64,000 nt of DNA from Armigeres subalbatus (taxonomy: Eukaryota > Arthropoda > Insecta > Diptera > Culicidae): the NCBI RefSeq assembly GCF_024139115.2, contig NC_085141.1:170078994-170142993 (forward strand). Direction: 5' to 3'. Every line of letters starts with the position of its first letter. Position 1 is the first letter of the stretch. Positions 13,111 to 24,276 of this stretch are shown here, piece by piece. A program made the translations under genes and the position numbers. The notes beneath the pieces are model-generated. The model searched no databases, was not told the origin of the DNA, and saw only the letters and a list, made by a program, of their open reading frames with translations.

Positions 13111-16100
13111 ATGAGCGAGCTGGTAGGAGCCGCGTTTGGCTCCGTAGCAACAGCCGCTTCCAGTGTTGGTTGGTTCGTGCCTATGCTAGTGGCGGCTATT
13201 GCCTATTTCCAGTATGAAGAATTTATGGATCCGGAGGCGAGAGTCATGGATGTACCGACCGATGCGATGTTGGATAAATATGACTTCATAATAATAGGTG
13301 CCGGTTCAGCAGGTTAGTATTGTTATCATTTCCTACTTATCTTGCGTCTTCTTTTCCATGTGCGATTTGGGAAAAGCTGGAAATTCCCAATCTATTTGTT
13401 GCATTACGCGCACATGTTGAACAATTTGACGTAATACTATGCAAGCTGGTGGAAGCCTAACTTGTTTCTTGTTTGTTTCAGGGGCGGTAATGGCGAACCG
13501 ACTAACAGAGGTTGAAAACTGGAATGTCTTGGTACTGGAAGCCGGCGGGGATGAAACGGAGATTTCCGAAGTGCCACTCATGGCGGGATATCTGCAGTTG
13601 AGCAAACTTGATTGGAAGTATAAAACGGAACCTTCGGGGAAGTACTGTCTCGGTAAGTACTGATTTTCAAGTTTTGCGTATGCTATGAAAGTATAAATCA
13701 ATCGTATGTTGTATGTAAAATAGTTCTCATATTACTAAACGACTAGAGTATAAAAGAAATCTTGATATTTTCTATAAAAATAGGAAATTGGTAATAAAGA
13801 AATTAGGGTATCACGCAAAAAAAAGCGTTCCTGAATTCGTGAACTAACGAGTTCACGGTTTATTTTTTTCGGGAACTACAGTCACGGATTCGGGAATACA
13901 GTCACGTTTTCTGGAACGTTCTGGAAAACGTGACTGGTGCTCCCGAATCCATAAATTAAATCACGGTGTATTTTTGCTGGTTCACGAATTCTGGAACGCT
14001 ATTTTTGCGTGATAGAAGTAATAAACAAATATAAAGTTTTTTTTCGAGTTGAGCCCTAACACTATGGGTATCCGAGCCTTCTATCAAAAGTTCGGTTTTG
14101 GAGTGATCCTCTAGCCTTTACGTATACTTATGCGCGTATACGCGAAAGGAAAAAAATAAATAAAAAGCAATAAAACTGAACATTTTTTCCATAGATAAAT
14201 CCTTCTAAATAGAAGCTTTTAACGTCTATTGTTCGTGGAAAATTTGTTCAATTGAAGCAATACATTTGTCTATGTTTTTGCCTTTCTCGTACAACAAAGT
14301 TGTGCCGAAAGGCGATATGATCACTCCAAAAACGAATTTTTGATAGGAGGCAAGGAGACCCATAGTGTTATATACCATCGACTCAGCTCGACGAACTAAG
14401 ATGATGTCTGTTTGTGTTTTTTTTTCTTCCTAAGCAATGGAGGGGGAATCTGCTCAACAGACAACCTGGGTTGTCCAGGAAGTGCGGGGTTTGGGACCAC
14501 TTCCAACAGCAAACGAGAGAGGCAGGACTACATCCCCGACCCGCTAAATCGTTTCCATTGCCGCCAAGCCCATAGTCCCTTCGGTACAACCAGAAAGTAA
14601 TGCTTCAAAGGGGGGCCAGTGCACAACGCACCCTCGAGGTTAGCTGCGTGTCCTTGCAGCACCGAACATCGTGACTCGCTTTTTTAGAAGAACACCTTGG
14701 TATCGTGCCAGCGCATTGCCGGCTTTCCAGGTGGCCTTACCACGCCCTATGTCCTCGGAAGGTTCGAAGGGTCGACTTCGCGCCTGCTCCCCTCTGCACG
14801 ACTGGTATCACGAATGATGATGCCGCGTGCATCCCAAATTGACCTATCTGCGACAGGGTCTATTCGCCAACACACAGAGGGACTTGCCGACGCGGTGCCT
14901 ACGCCTGCCCCAGCCTTGACGAGGACCCCTTTCCGTCCTCAGACTCGGATCCCACCCGGTTGACCGACGCCGCGAAAGCGACGATACCATGTTGTTCTTC
15001 GCGCGGCCACTTGTTCGATAAAAGGATCGAGTTCGACCACAGAGCATGACCACCGGTATGACCCATGAAGCCGACTCCGATCCCTTGGACCACCTCTTAT
15101 TTGCGCCTGAACTAGTCATCCTTGAGTCCACGCGCCACCTTCTGTGTAGCTCCGAGACGATTTGGGCGATAGCCGATAAAACGGCGTTCCAGCCAACTTC
15201 ATCTTTACACATCCTCCGAGCTAGGTTGTCCGGGGTAGTGTCCAGACCACATGTGGCAAGCATGTGGTCACGCATTGCGCGAAAACGTGGGCACACGAAC
15301 AACACGTGTTCCGCCGTTTCCTCTAAACCTGCGCACACCAAACACTCGGGCGTGGCCGAGCAAGCCAGCTGCGTTACCTGCACTATGATTTTGCAGCACG
15401 CTTAAACGCCGGGCACTTCGAACCCCCCATGGGGTGCTTGCTGTTCACAGCTTTGCTGGAACGAATCAAACAATTGGGAGGGTTCGTGCAGCATTGTGCT
15501 TTATGTCCCTCCAATCAACAGCGTCGGCAGATATTGCTTCTATCAGGGCTTTTGCAGTCCCATTGCTTGTGCCCCGGTTCCAGGCACTTGAAGCAAACTT
15601 CGGGTTGCTCGTATATGCCCACAGGGCACACCGACCATCCCACCTTGACGCTCCCTAACTTGAGTACCTTGGAGGCGTCCGCTGCAGATAGCCGAACCAA
15701 TGCTATCTGCGTCCCTGCCGGACCTTTCCGTAGCCGAACGGCTGCGGTGGGCATCTCCACTTCACACCAGGTCCAGGTCTTTAACCCTTAGATTTAACTC
15801 CGTCGTGAGTGCCCTCACCTTGACCGTCTCGCCTAGGACTTCCTCCGCCAACTTCTTGTAGGCGGAGCCCTTTTGCGAGACGCCCCGCTTCAGCTCGAGG
15901 ATCATCTCGCCCATCCGGGTACGTCTTATTCGACGTACGTCGGCGCCGAGTTCACCTCACTCCTCATCGCCTTCAAGACGTCCGAGTACTTAGCCTCGTC
16001 CGTTTTGATGACTAGGGCATCGCCTCTGGAGCGATAGGCGCCTACCCTAGACTTCTTGCTACCCTCATTCGCCTGGGCCTTCTTTTCGGCCCATGACGTC

Positions 16101-19100
16101 TTCGGTTTCCTCTTGTTCTTGACCAGGGTCCAGGAGGCGTCATCCCCCTCTATTTCCCTGGTCTGGTGCGGCTGAGAGTTCTCAGCCTGCCGTAACCCCT
16201 TGCCACTGTCTTTCCTGGGTGGACGGACCTTCCCAGGTCCTTCCTCCCCCGGTTTTGGAGGTACCTGGCCGGGGTTCAGCTTCTCAGCCCCACTACCCTT
16301 GTTCGGGGTAGTAACCCTCCGCGTTTTGGAGTGGCCCCCAGGGAGCTCATCCCCTGGAGACTGTCTCTCCCGTTTTTGTGTCTGCATCGTTGAAGCAGTG
16401 ACCCCCGACGTGCCCGCGAATACTTGAGCCTCAATGTGGGTAGACTTTGGCACCACCGTCTTCGCTGGCACGCCCTCGGTCGATTCGACCTGGCCCGAGC
16501 CCGCGAATCCTTAGGCCTCAGTCTGGGTAGACCTCGACTCCACGGATTTCACGGGTTTACACTTGGCCGTCCCGACCGCCCTCTCCAGCTTGGCGTCCAA
16601 CATCGACTTTCGAAGTTTCAGCAAGCTCCTCTTGAGGTCCTTACTGATATTATGCTTCGATGACGCAAAGTCGATGATGGCGTCCAGCTGTTCCGTCACC
16701 ACCTCGGTGGCCGAAAGCCCATCGCGTTTGCGGTTCATCGCCTTCACAAGCCCCTCGGCACGGGTCGCTTAACGCCTTGGGATTAGGGGTTAGGGACGAT
16801 GGTCCCTTTGGTCGCACCCACTCACTCTAGCTGATGTCAGAAGGACAACAGTGCCCAGACTGCACTACCAGCTAAGTACAAAACCCTTAGCTGGCGGTCG
16901 ATTGTCATCTGAAGACCCGTGGAAGCGTGAGATTGGAACTTGTGAGGACCAGAGCTGTGTAGGTCGCTCCTTCCCAGATGTCAACTCACCATTTCACAGC
17001 CCAACAGTCTGTCTTTTATTTGTAATTAGATTAGTTAACGCACCAGAATTCGAATATTTTACTCTAACGCGTTCGTGTACGCTAGCGAAGTCGATAGGGT
17101 TCATAGGCTAAAGTGAGCAGCCGTCTAGAATGGTGCATTTTAGACGGGTCTATGTCTATGTACATCTAGATGTGCGTAAGAACCATGTTAGAGTTCCTTT
17201 AATATTCGTGACCTGCTGGTATTTATGTAGGATATTTGTGCAGATAGAAGTACATGATTGTATTATAATTTAAATTTCTCTTGGTGGCAAATTTGTGGTC
17301 TAAAAATTATATAGGGGAAATGACGGTTTTGGCTGGTTTTGTTCTATTATTTTTAGGGGGTTTCCTATAACCAATTGTGCTAAAATTTGGCCTAACCATT
17401 CATTGCATACCAAACAATGTAGTGGCAAAATTTCATAACATTTGGTCAACAAAAACCCTCCTGACAATAATAGAACAAAACCTGACAAAGCCGTCATTTA
17501 CCCTATTTGACACCAAGATAAAAAAGGCGATAATCAAAAGTGATAATTGCCCTTGCGAATGCTAAACTATTTAAAATAGTTCAAAACGGATATTCTAGTT
17601 TTTTTTCAAATTGTTCTGAAGTTACAATCAATAAGGCATAGACAAAGGAGCTGTTTGATAGGGATGGCGCCACAACATTTAAAGAAAAATGAATTTCCTT
17701 GTATTGATATTTCATTGGTTCTCATCAACTACGCATCGCATCAATATAAAAGCTAGGTCAAAAAGCAACAAATATTTTTAAGATTGTATGTACCCACGAC
17801 TTGTTTTACAGTTCTAAACAGTAAGAGAGATTTCATTGTACAACTCCATACTAAATTCTAGCTGTTTACTTCAAATTTCTTCAGGATTGTTCTGCACCTC
17901 GTATGTGTGGAAGGAACATTGGAATTGGACATAAAACGATATCGAACAGCAGACGTCACTAGTGTATATGCAATATTACATTGATACAAACGCGCAGCAA
18001 CACCACCTGTCGTCTGATAATGGAAATATTGCAATTATACCATCAGGTGTAGTAGCTGTAATTAAAATGTGTTGAAAGGGCCTCAAGCGGATTTTTTGCT
18101 AGAATGCAACTGATGACGTCCTATTGATTACATCCGGAGCACTTCAGCACGGACTTCTAGATGTATTGGAATATATTAAAATAGTTCTTAGTACAATATT
18201 TGCGTAAATCTCACTACATTGAATAGCTCTTGTCTGTGCTGATCTTATGACTATAACATCGTCAAATATGAACAGTTTTCTATACTGCCCATGATCGCAT
18301 ATTTGTAACATTTGCATTTTGGTTGATTTTGTAAATCGTTTGTCAATCCTCCCCACAAGCTCAATCATTTCCAGTTTACCACAGTAAAGCATTTTTAACT
18401 GTTGTGGGATTAGATTTAATAAATTGAGCTTTCTGAACGATTCACAGGCTTTTTACAAAATGAACAAAAATGCGAGTGTTACAAATATGCGATAATGGGC
18501 AGTATATCTCTGCCTACAATTACGCTTCTGGGCCACCTAGTTTACTAGTTTACAGACGGGAGGGTTTTCATGTACATAAAAGTATAATTATTCCCATTGA
18601 TTTCAATAAAATATCCAAACAAAAACCTCAAAAAAAATCCGAGATACCCTCATGGTTTTTAAAATTAAAAGTTCTATGTAGAAAATTAATTGTTGAACAA
18701 TTTTCTTCAACTGTCCGTTTTGCCCGAATCTCCCTAGATGAAGAAAAAATTACAATATGCAAATTAAGATTTTTTTTATGTACAGGTTATCCGACTTCGT
18801 CAATAGATGGGAATAACCAGCGCGGGGGGGGAAACATACATTTTCAGTGCAAAACGTAAACAAACGAGCATAAATTCCATACAAAAATCCAAGATGGCTG
18901 AGTTGGGGATATTGACAAGTCGGATAACTTGTACATAAAAAAATCTTGATGCAAATATTTTCGATATGCTTAAGGTGACTCGGGGAGGCACTACATACCG
19001 GGTTATTTTTCTGTCTTTCGTCTCTTTCTAGCATTGTCACCTCGTAATTTTGGAGCTGAGTATTTCGGTTTTCAGTTATTTGATGAAACTGTAAATGTAT

Positions 19101-22100
19101 CAATCATATTTGTTGTAGAAAAAAATTAAGCATTCAATGATGAAAATGATGACGACTTGATGATTGTTCGTGCTTCCCGTATCCCTTTAAAACAGGTGTG
19201 ATTACTTTTTGGTTCACTACTATTTCCCATGAAAACAGATGAGAAAAGGGCTAAATGGACCACTTGCCGAAGTCTGATCAACACTACGCATTTTTGTCTT
19301 TCTCGTACAACAAAGTTGTACCGCAAGGCTATAGGACTACTCCAAAAAACAACTTTTGATAGAAGGCCCGGAGACCTATAGTGTTATATACCGATCATAC
19401 ACGCACTGCACAACGCTTGCTCGATAGCTACTCCGAAAAAACACGCACTGAAACTGATTAACTTCATTACCGGCCGCACAATGCAGAACACAATATTTCG
19501 GCAGATCGCGCGATCGTTCTGCTGTCCGAAACAAGAGAAAACACGCACTGAACTGATTAACCTTAATACACACTTTTTTTTGCAATGACGAAAAATGGAC
19601 TTCAGTACGTTAAATATGTACCAAATGTCACAGTCTAATTTACTCCACATGATCATTCTTGAGAATATATCATGTTGCTGCAGAGAACTATCAGATTCCA
19701 TGTTATCGTACCACATTGCATAGCTTTTCAAACCATTAGGTGATAATTGAACTTGGAAAGCTGTGATGCCATGTCCATCAAACTATTCAATTTATGCGCG
19801 ATGCAGAGAATACACTATTTGAACACTTACCTAAGCTAATTCACTAAAATGTAGTCATGTAACTATTGTTCTGATGTTGGTTTTTCATTATAGCACCCAA
19901 ATAAGTGCTATAATAGATTTTTTGCAGTTCCTGATCATAATACCTGGTTTGCAGTTGACATTTGAGTGATGAAACGGCCTACTTTTCCATACAAATGAAA
20001 TGGGTGCTTTAATGAACATTATGCAACTCAAATGGGTTGCATAAAATCCATTAAAGCACTCATTTGGGTGCTAAAATGAAAAACCAGCATTAGAACAGTA
20101 GTTACATGACCATATTCAGCTCAATTAGCTTGGGTGAGTGTTCAAATAGTGTATTCTCCGTGTCACACAATAAATGAAATAATTTGATGGCCATGACATC
20201 AAATTTTCCAAAGGCGGGTTTATCTATCGCTTTATGGTGTGTCGAGCATACAATGAGGCATAATAACATGGAACATGTTTGTTTCTTGCAGCAGCATGAT
20301 CTTTTGGCAAGATTTATCATGTGAAGTAAATAAAATTGTACCATTTCGGTACAGATTTATCATATCAAAGCCCATTTTTCGTCATTGCAAAAAATAGCGT
20401 GTGCAACTCGTTGCAAAACTCGATTTTTGCAACTAGTTGCACAAACTACTATTATGCTACCCATTTGAGTTGCATAATGGTCATTAAAGCACCCATTTGG
20501 TTGACATGGAAAAGTAGGTCGTTTTATCACACTGTAAACCAGGTATTATGGTCAGGAATTGCAAAAAAGTATTTAGGAAGGTCAAAACATACAATCCGCC
20601 CTGTAGAATAAATAAGGTTGTCAATCCAAAAAATAACTCACCACATAAAGGTCATTTGTCTAGAGGATCTGTACTAAAAAATACGCTAGAACAAAACTAC
20701 TTCAGTTCTCGATAAAACAGGGGGTGATCAAGTCTCCCCACCTTCCCCTACTGATATCAAACATTTGTTTTCTAGTGTAGCTACAACTATCAAAAAATAA
20801 TATTTAAAATGCTTCTCATCATTCTATTTTCTAGTAATTAGTTTTAGATGTTTTACGTGCTTTAAATAGTGAGTGGGGAAGCCCGGATGGTAGTAAAAAA
20901 CTTATTAACTCAGTTATGGCTTTATGTTAGCATACCAAACATAAATTTTGACTTGCGTAAAACAATCCATTGATACACTTTCTTACTTTCTCGTTGTAGC
21001 TATGATTGGAGGACGATGCAATTGGCCGCGAGGCAAAGTAATAGGTGGATCGAGTGTGCTGAATTACATGCTGTATCTGAGAGGCAATAAAAAGGACTAT
21101 GACCAGTGGGAAGAGCTCGGTAATACTGGTTGGGGGTACAAAGACGCTCTGTATTACTTCAAGAAGTCGGAAGACAACACCAACCCGTATTTAGCCAATA
21201 CACCATATCACTCCACGGGCGGCTACCTCACGGTTGGGGAAGCGCCCTATCACACACCATTGGCAGCAGCGTTTGTGGAAGCTGGTGTCGAGATGGGATA
21301 CGACAATAGAGATCTGAATGGAGCTAAAACAACTGGGTTTATGATCGCTCAAGGAACGATTCGTCGGGGAGGGCGATGCAGTACCGGCAAGGCGTTTTTG
21401 AGACCAGCCAGGCTACGACCCAACTTGCATGTTGCTATGTACTCCCATGTTACCCGAATTCTGATCGACCCTGTTACCAAAGTAGCATTTGGCGTCGAGT
21501 TCATCCGAGATCGAAAAATACATGTGGTGAGAGCATCAAAAGAAGTTATTTTATCTGGAGGATCAGTGAACTCTCCTCAAATACTGATGTTGTCAGGAAT
21601 TGGACATAAAACCGAATTAGCGAAGCATAGAATACCATTGATCAAAGATTTAGCAGTTGGTGACAACTTACAAGATCACGTAGCTTTGTGTGGTCTCACA
21701 TTTTTAATAAATCAACCAGTTTCAATCGTGGAACATCGATATCACACTATGTCTACAGTTTTACAATATGCAGTATTAGGGCAAGGACCTCTTACTATTC
21801 TTGGAGGTGTGGAAGGACTCGCATTCGTTAATACAAAGTATGTGAACGCGACCGATGATTTTCCTGACATTGAGTTTCATTTTGTCTCCGGATCTACAAA
21901 CTCGGACGGAGGAAATCAACTTCGTAAAGCACATGGCTTGACAGATTCCTTCTATAATGCTGTTTTTGCACCCATTAACAATATGGATGCGTGGAGTATA
22001 ATTCCTATGTTGCTTCGCCCAAAAAGTGTTGGTCAAATAAGATTGAGAAGTGGCAATCCACTGGATTATCCATACATCTACGCGAATTACCTACACGACG

Positions 22101-22504
22101 AATTGGACCTGAAAACATTGATAGAAGGAGCGAAAATTGCGTACGCTGTATCCCGAACACAAACCATGCAGAAATTCCAATCAACCATGAGTGGTTATAA
22201 ATTTCCAGGCTGCTCACATATTAAAATGTTTACCGATTTGTACTGGGAGTGCATGATACGGCATTACACTTGCACGATTTACCACCCAGTTGGGACGTGC
22301 AAAATGGGACCTTATTGGGACAAAACTGCCGTGGTGGATCCCCAGTTGAGGGTATACGGAGTCCGCGGCTTGCGGGTGATCGATGCCAGTATTATGCCGA
22401 AACTGGTCAGTGCGAACACAAATGCTCCAGTGATAATGATTGCAGAGAAAGGTGCCGATATGATTAAGGATTTCTGGATCAAACGAAGTATAGTCAAAAC
22501 GTAG
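13111..22504 (+). CDS. GMC oxidoreductase A (glucose dehydrogenase [FAD, quinone]-like), 3 coding exons
   Basis: FAD-dependent alcohol/sugar dehydrogenase of the insect GMC family; the substrate is not readable from sequence. Coding exons are 13111-13312, 13482-13652 and 21000-22504 (TAG), joined by GT-AG introns that both lie after the first codon base. They give 625 aa, the usual family length. Visible features are a hydrophobic N-terminal segment (about 19-33), FAD-binding GAGSAG at 63-68 directly before intron 1, [12 protein letters not shown] signature 1 around VIGGSSVLN (about 138-146), signature 2 [13 protein letters not shown] (about 312-325), the catalytic His in TIYHPVGT (about 553) and the partner Asn in NTNAP (about 599). 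The start is the first ATG of an open exon ending in the Rossmann motif. A strong acceptor (TCTCTAG) at 12910 hints at upstream non-coding exons. Intron 2 is 7.3 kb and full of mobile DNA. All key residues are present, so it looks functional. Confidence 0.95.
13809..14014. mobile_element. MITE with about 35-bp TIRs, TA flanks, in GMC-A intron 2
   Basis: TATCACGCAAAAA...GAATTCGTGAAC at the left is mirrored by GTTCACGAATTC...TTTTTGCGTGATA at the right. Interior also self-complementary. Confidence 0.8.
14058..14369. mobile_element. Inverted-repeat element with about 50-bp arms, in GMC-A intron 2
   Basis: AACACTATGGGTATCCG...GGAGTGATC is mirrored by GATCACTCC...ACCCATAGTGTT. A related arm occurs alone at about 19290-19390, so the family is dispersed. 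Confidence 0.7.
14844..15383 (-). pseudogene. ORF2 stub: start of pol fused to its C-terminal zinc finger
   Basis: A 179-codon minus-strand frame begins QVTQL, the usual opening of R1-type ORF2, and within about ten residues passes to [14 protein letters not shown]...CPRF, the zinc finger of the ORF2 C terminus. The same domain is present in the 6 kb element as CPEC...CPRF. The whole endonuclease and RT are missing between them, and the fusion stays in frame. The frame opens with GTG where an ATG would be expected. Confidence 0.7.
15444..16747 (-). pseudogene. R1-type gag with CCHC zinc knuckle
   Basis: Minus-strand pieces 16511-16747, 15926-16471 and 15515-15760 form one gag in order: an N-terminal helical stretch, a Lys/Pro/Gly-rich linker, then a nucleic-acid-binding end with [14 protein letters not shown] (C-x2-C-x4-H-x4-C). 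Further Cys-rich sequence down to about 15390 ends at a TAG that abuts the ORF2 start. Several frame changes show decay. Confidence 0.75.
17311..17506. mobile_element. MITE with about 55-bp TIRs, in GMC-A intron 2
   Basis: ATAGGGGAAATGACGG...GTTCTATTATT at the left is mirrored by AATAATAGAAC...CCGTCATTTACCCTAT at the right. Confidence 0.75.
18281..18506. mobile_element. MITE with about 55-bp TIRs, TA flanks, in GMC-A intron 2
   Basis: TATACTGCCCATGATCGCAT is mirrored by ATGCGATAATGGGCAGTATA. The arms continue through a shared TTTGTAACA segment. Confidence 0.8.
18756..18957. mobile_element. MITE with about 45-bp TIRs, in GMC-A intron 2
   Basis: The left arm, with TATGTACAGGTTATCCGACT, is mirrored by AGTCGGATAACTTGTACATA at the right. 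Confidence 0.75.
19393..19572 (-). repeat. About 99-bp tandem dimer, inverted copy of the 42.6 kb repeat
   Basis: Two diverged units containing ACACGCACTGAA, CCGGCCGCACAATGCAGAAC and ATATTTCGGCAGATCGCGCG, the reverse complement of the units at 42562-42760. Confidence 0.7.
19575..20394. mobile_element. Foldback element with long nested arms, in GMC-A intron 2
   Basis: The outer ends TTTTTTGCAATGACGAAAA and TTTTCGTCATTGCAAAAAA are inverted. Inside, 19770-19880 (with AGTGTTC..-type sequence and GTAGTCATGTAACTATTGTT) is mirrored at 20080-20200. Arms total roughly 300 bp each with scattered mismatches. A relative of the outer arm recurs near 54.5-54.7 kb. Confidence 0.65.
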
Positions 22505-22805
22505 ACCACGTATACCGGACGAATTTTCATGTATATATTAGTGCGCGACAGTAGTATGATTTATTTATTTTGACCATAAAACGTACGAAGATCATGTGTC
22601 ATGCATTAGTTATAAGATGTGTAGAAATCGCGTTAGTATAAGAAAACTATTGTGATCTGATAATGGGACAATAACCTGATAAGATTGAACGGTACTTGAG
22701 CATGAACAATAGAATAATAGGCATTTTAATCATAGAAAATGCGGAAGAGTGGACATTTTTAGTTACATCTTCATGACAATATAGACGTAAAATAATAACA
22801 CACTG

Positions 22806-22811
22806 AATAAA
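22806..22811 (+). terminator. Polyadenylation signal AATAAA of GMC-A
   Basis: AATAAA about 300 nt after the GMC-A stop codon, the first canonical hexamer downstream on this strand. Confidence 0.6.
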
Positions 22812-23077
22812 GTTAAGGTACATAAATTAGAAGCAAATAAACCATGATTTTTTTTGTTACGTTGTTTTGTTTCAATTTGGCGAAAAAAAAATCTGCATGA
22901 ATATCTTTGTATCTCATTCTAATCTAGTCTAATCGAACACAAAAGCATAATAGAAAATGATGAGGTCTTACTATTCTTCTGTTCAATTTTAAAGCTTACA
23001 GCAAACCAGAAAGCCTTATCTCTTTAGCGTCGTAGTGGGTAACCGGGTAAACGATAATAGCACATCAACAGTAAAAA

Positions 23078-23349
23078 GTGATATTGATAACAAAACATGA
23101 TATGATATTGTTTGAAATAAGTGCTAACAAACAAGCGAAGGTAACAAAAAATTGCACCAAAATATCATAAAAATATCAGGTTTTGCTATTAACAATAATT
23201 ATTCAATATATTGAGCCATTAGTTTGTTCTTATCTATAGCAAAATTTGTTATTTTTGTGATGTTTCGGTGAAATTTTTTCTAAATTTTCGCCTTTTATTT
23301 TGGCACTTATTTCAAACAAGTTCATATCATGTTTTGTTATCAATATCAC
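23078..23349. mobile_element. MITE with about 50-bp TIRs downstream of GMC-A
   Basis: GTGATATTGATAACAAAACA is mirrored by TGTTTTGTTATCAATATCAC, and the arms extend through ATTTGAAATAAGTG-like sequence. Confidence 0.8.
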
Positions 23350-23419
23350 GGCTTCTACTATAAAGCGGGCCTGGTTGGTTACAATAATGGAGTTACAGTG
23401 TTACGCATATGCCTAGCAT

Positions 23420-24276
23420 ATTTTCGAGGTTCATAATCGACGGTCTGCCGATTTCCGGAGGGTTTCATTCTTCCTAGAGGTGTGAGCCACCACTGCACTA
23501 CCGACAGATTTTGACATCACGCCTTCGCCGAATTTTTTTGCAGCGGCCTGCCGATGTTTAAAATCCCTTACCACGCACTCCTCGCTGCTTCGAACCATGG
23601 ATACGTGAACATAATGTGCTCAGGCGTCTCGGATAGGCGGAAGAACCGTATTTACACACCTGTGCAGGAACCACCTGAAGCATTTATGGCCTGTTATGAA
23701 CTGGGTCAAGCCAAAGTTCAGCTCTCCATGAGGTCTGTTAATCCAGGTCAACATGCTTGGGACTAGACGGTTTATCCACATTCCACATGCTCTTGTTCTT
23801 GTTGTCCCACTCCCTCTGCCATTTTGCCTGTCGTTGCTGCCTAGATATGTATTCATCCGGGCATTGATGGTGCCCCTGAAAGCGTAGCACTTTTCGTTTT
23901 CCAGCAGCACCAGTTTGGTGGTCATCATACTCACGAGTACGCATGCTGCCTCGTAAGAAATGGTGCAGTATGCGCTGATGAGTCTCAGCGTCGAGCTGCT
24001 TTTTATCATCCTCAATAGTGCCGCTATCGCCATCGACGCGCGCTTGCAGGCTTTGGGCCGATGCCCACGTAGCGTCTTTTGAATTAAACGTTGCAAGAAC
24101 ACAGCGTCAAATAACGCGGACGTGTATCGACGCGGCGACGCTGCGTTACTGCTTTTTCTCGATGCACACCTGCGCCTTTTGACACGTGCACGTGGCGTTG
24201 AAAAAACACTACGTGGGCATCGTCGACATGACTGCTGAAGCTCAAATACCTGTTCATTGCTTTGCTTTTGATCCAG
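23420..24276 (-). mobile_element. R1-type 3' fragment
   Basis: The minus-strand frame 23620-24288 contains sequence parallel to the C-terminal half of R1-type pol, for example WINRPHGELNFGLTQF and GHKCFRWFLHR (compare WLNRKHGEVNFHLTQF and GHGCFRKYLHR in the 6 kb element). The N-terminal part is scrambled by frameshifts. It abuts an RTE fragment at about 24276, so one was inserted into or deleted against the other. Confidence 0.7.

Larger units (their letters stand above)
14428..17010 (-). mobile_element. Internally deleted R1-type retrotransposon in GMC-A intron 2
   Basis: GC-rich island with a 5' leader (about 16750-17010), a gag ORF with CCHC knuckles (15444-16747, in several frames), an ORF2 stub (14844-15383) and a 3' region ending at an A-rich tract (minus strand) near 14418-14427. 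The endonuclease and reverse transcriptase are absent. The element lies antisense to GMC-A. The deletion junction falls within the first dozen codons of ORF2. Confidence 0.8.
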
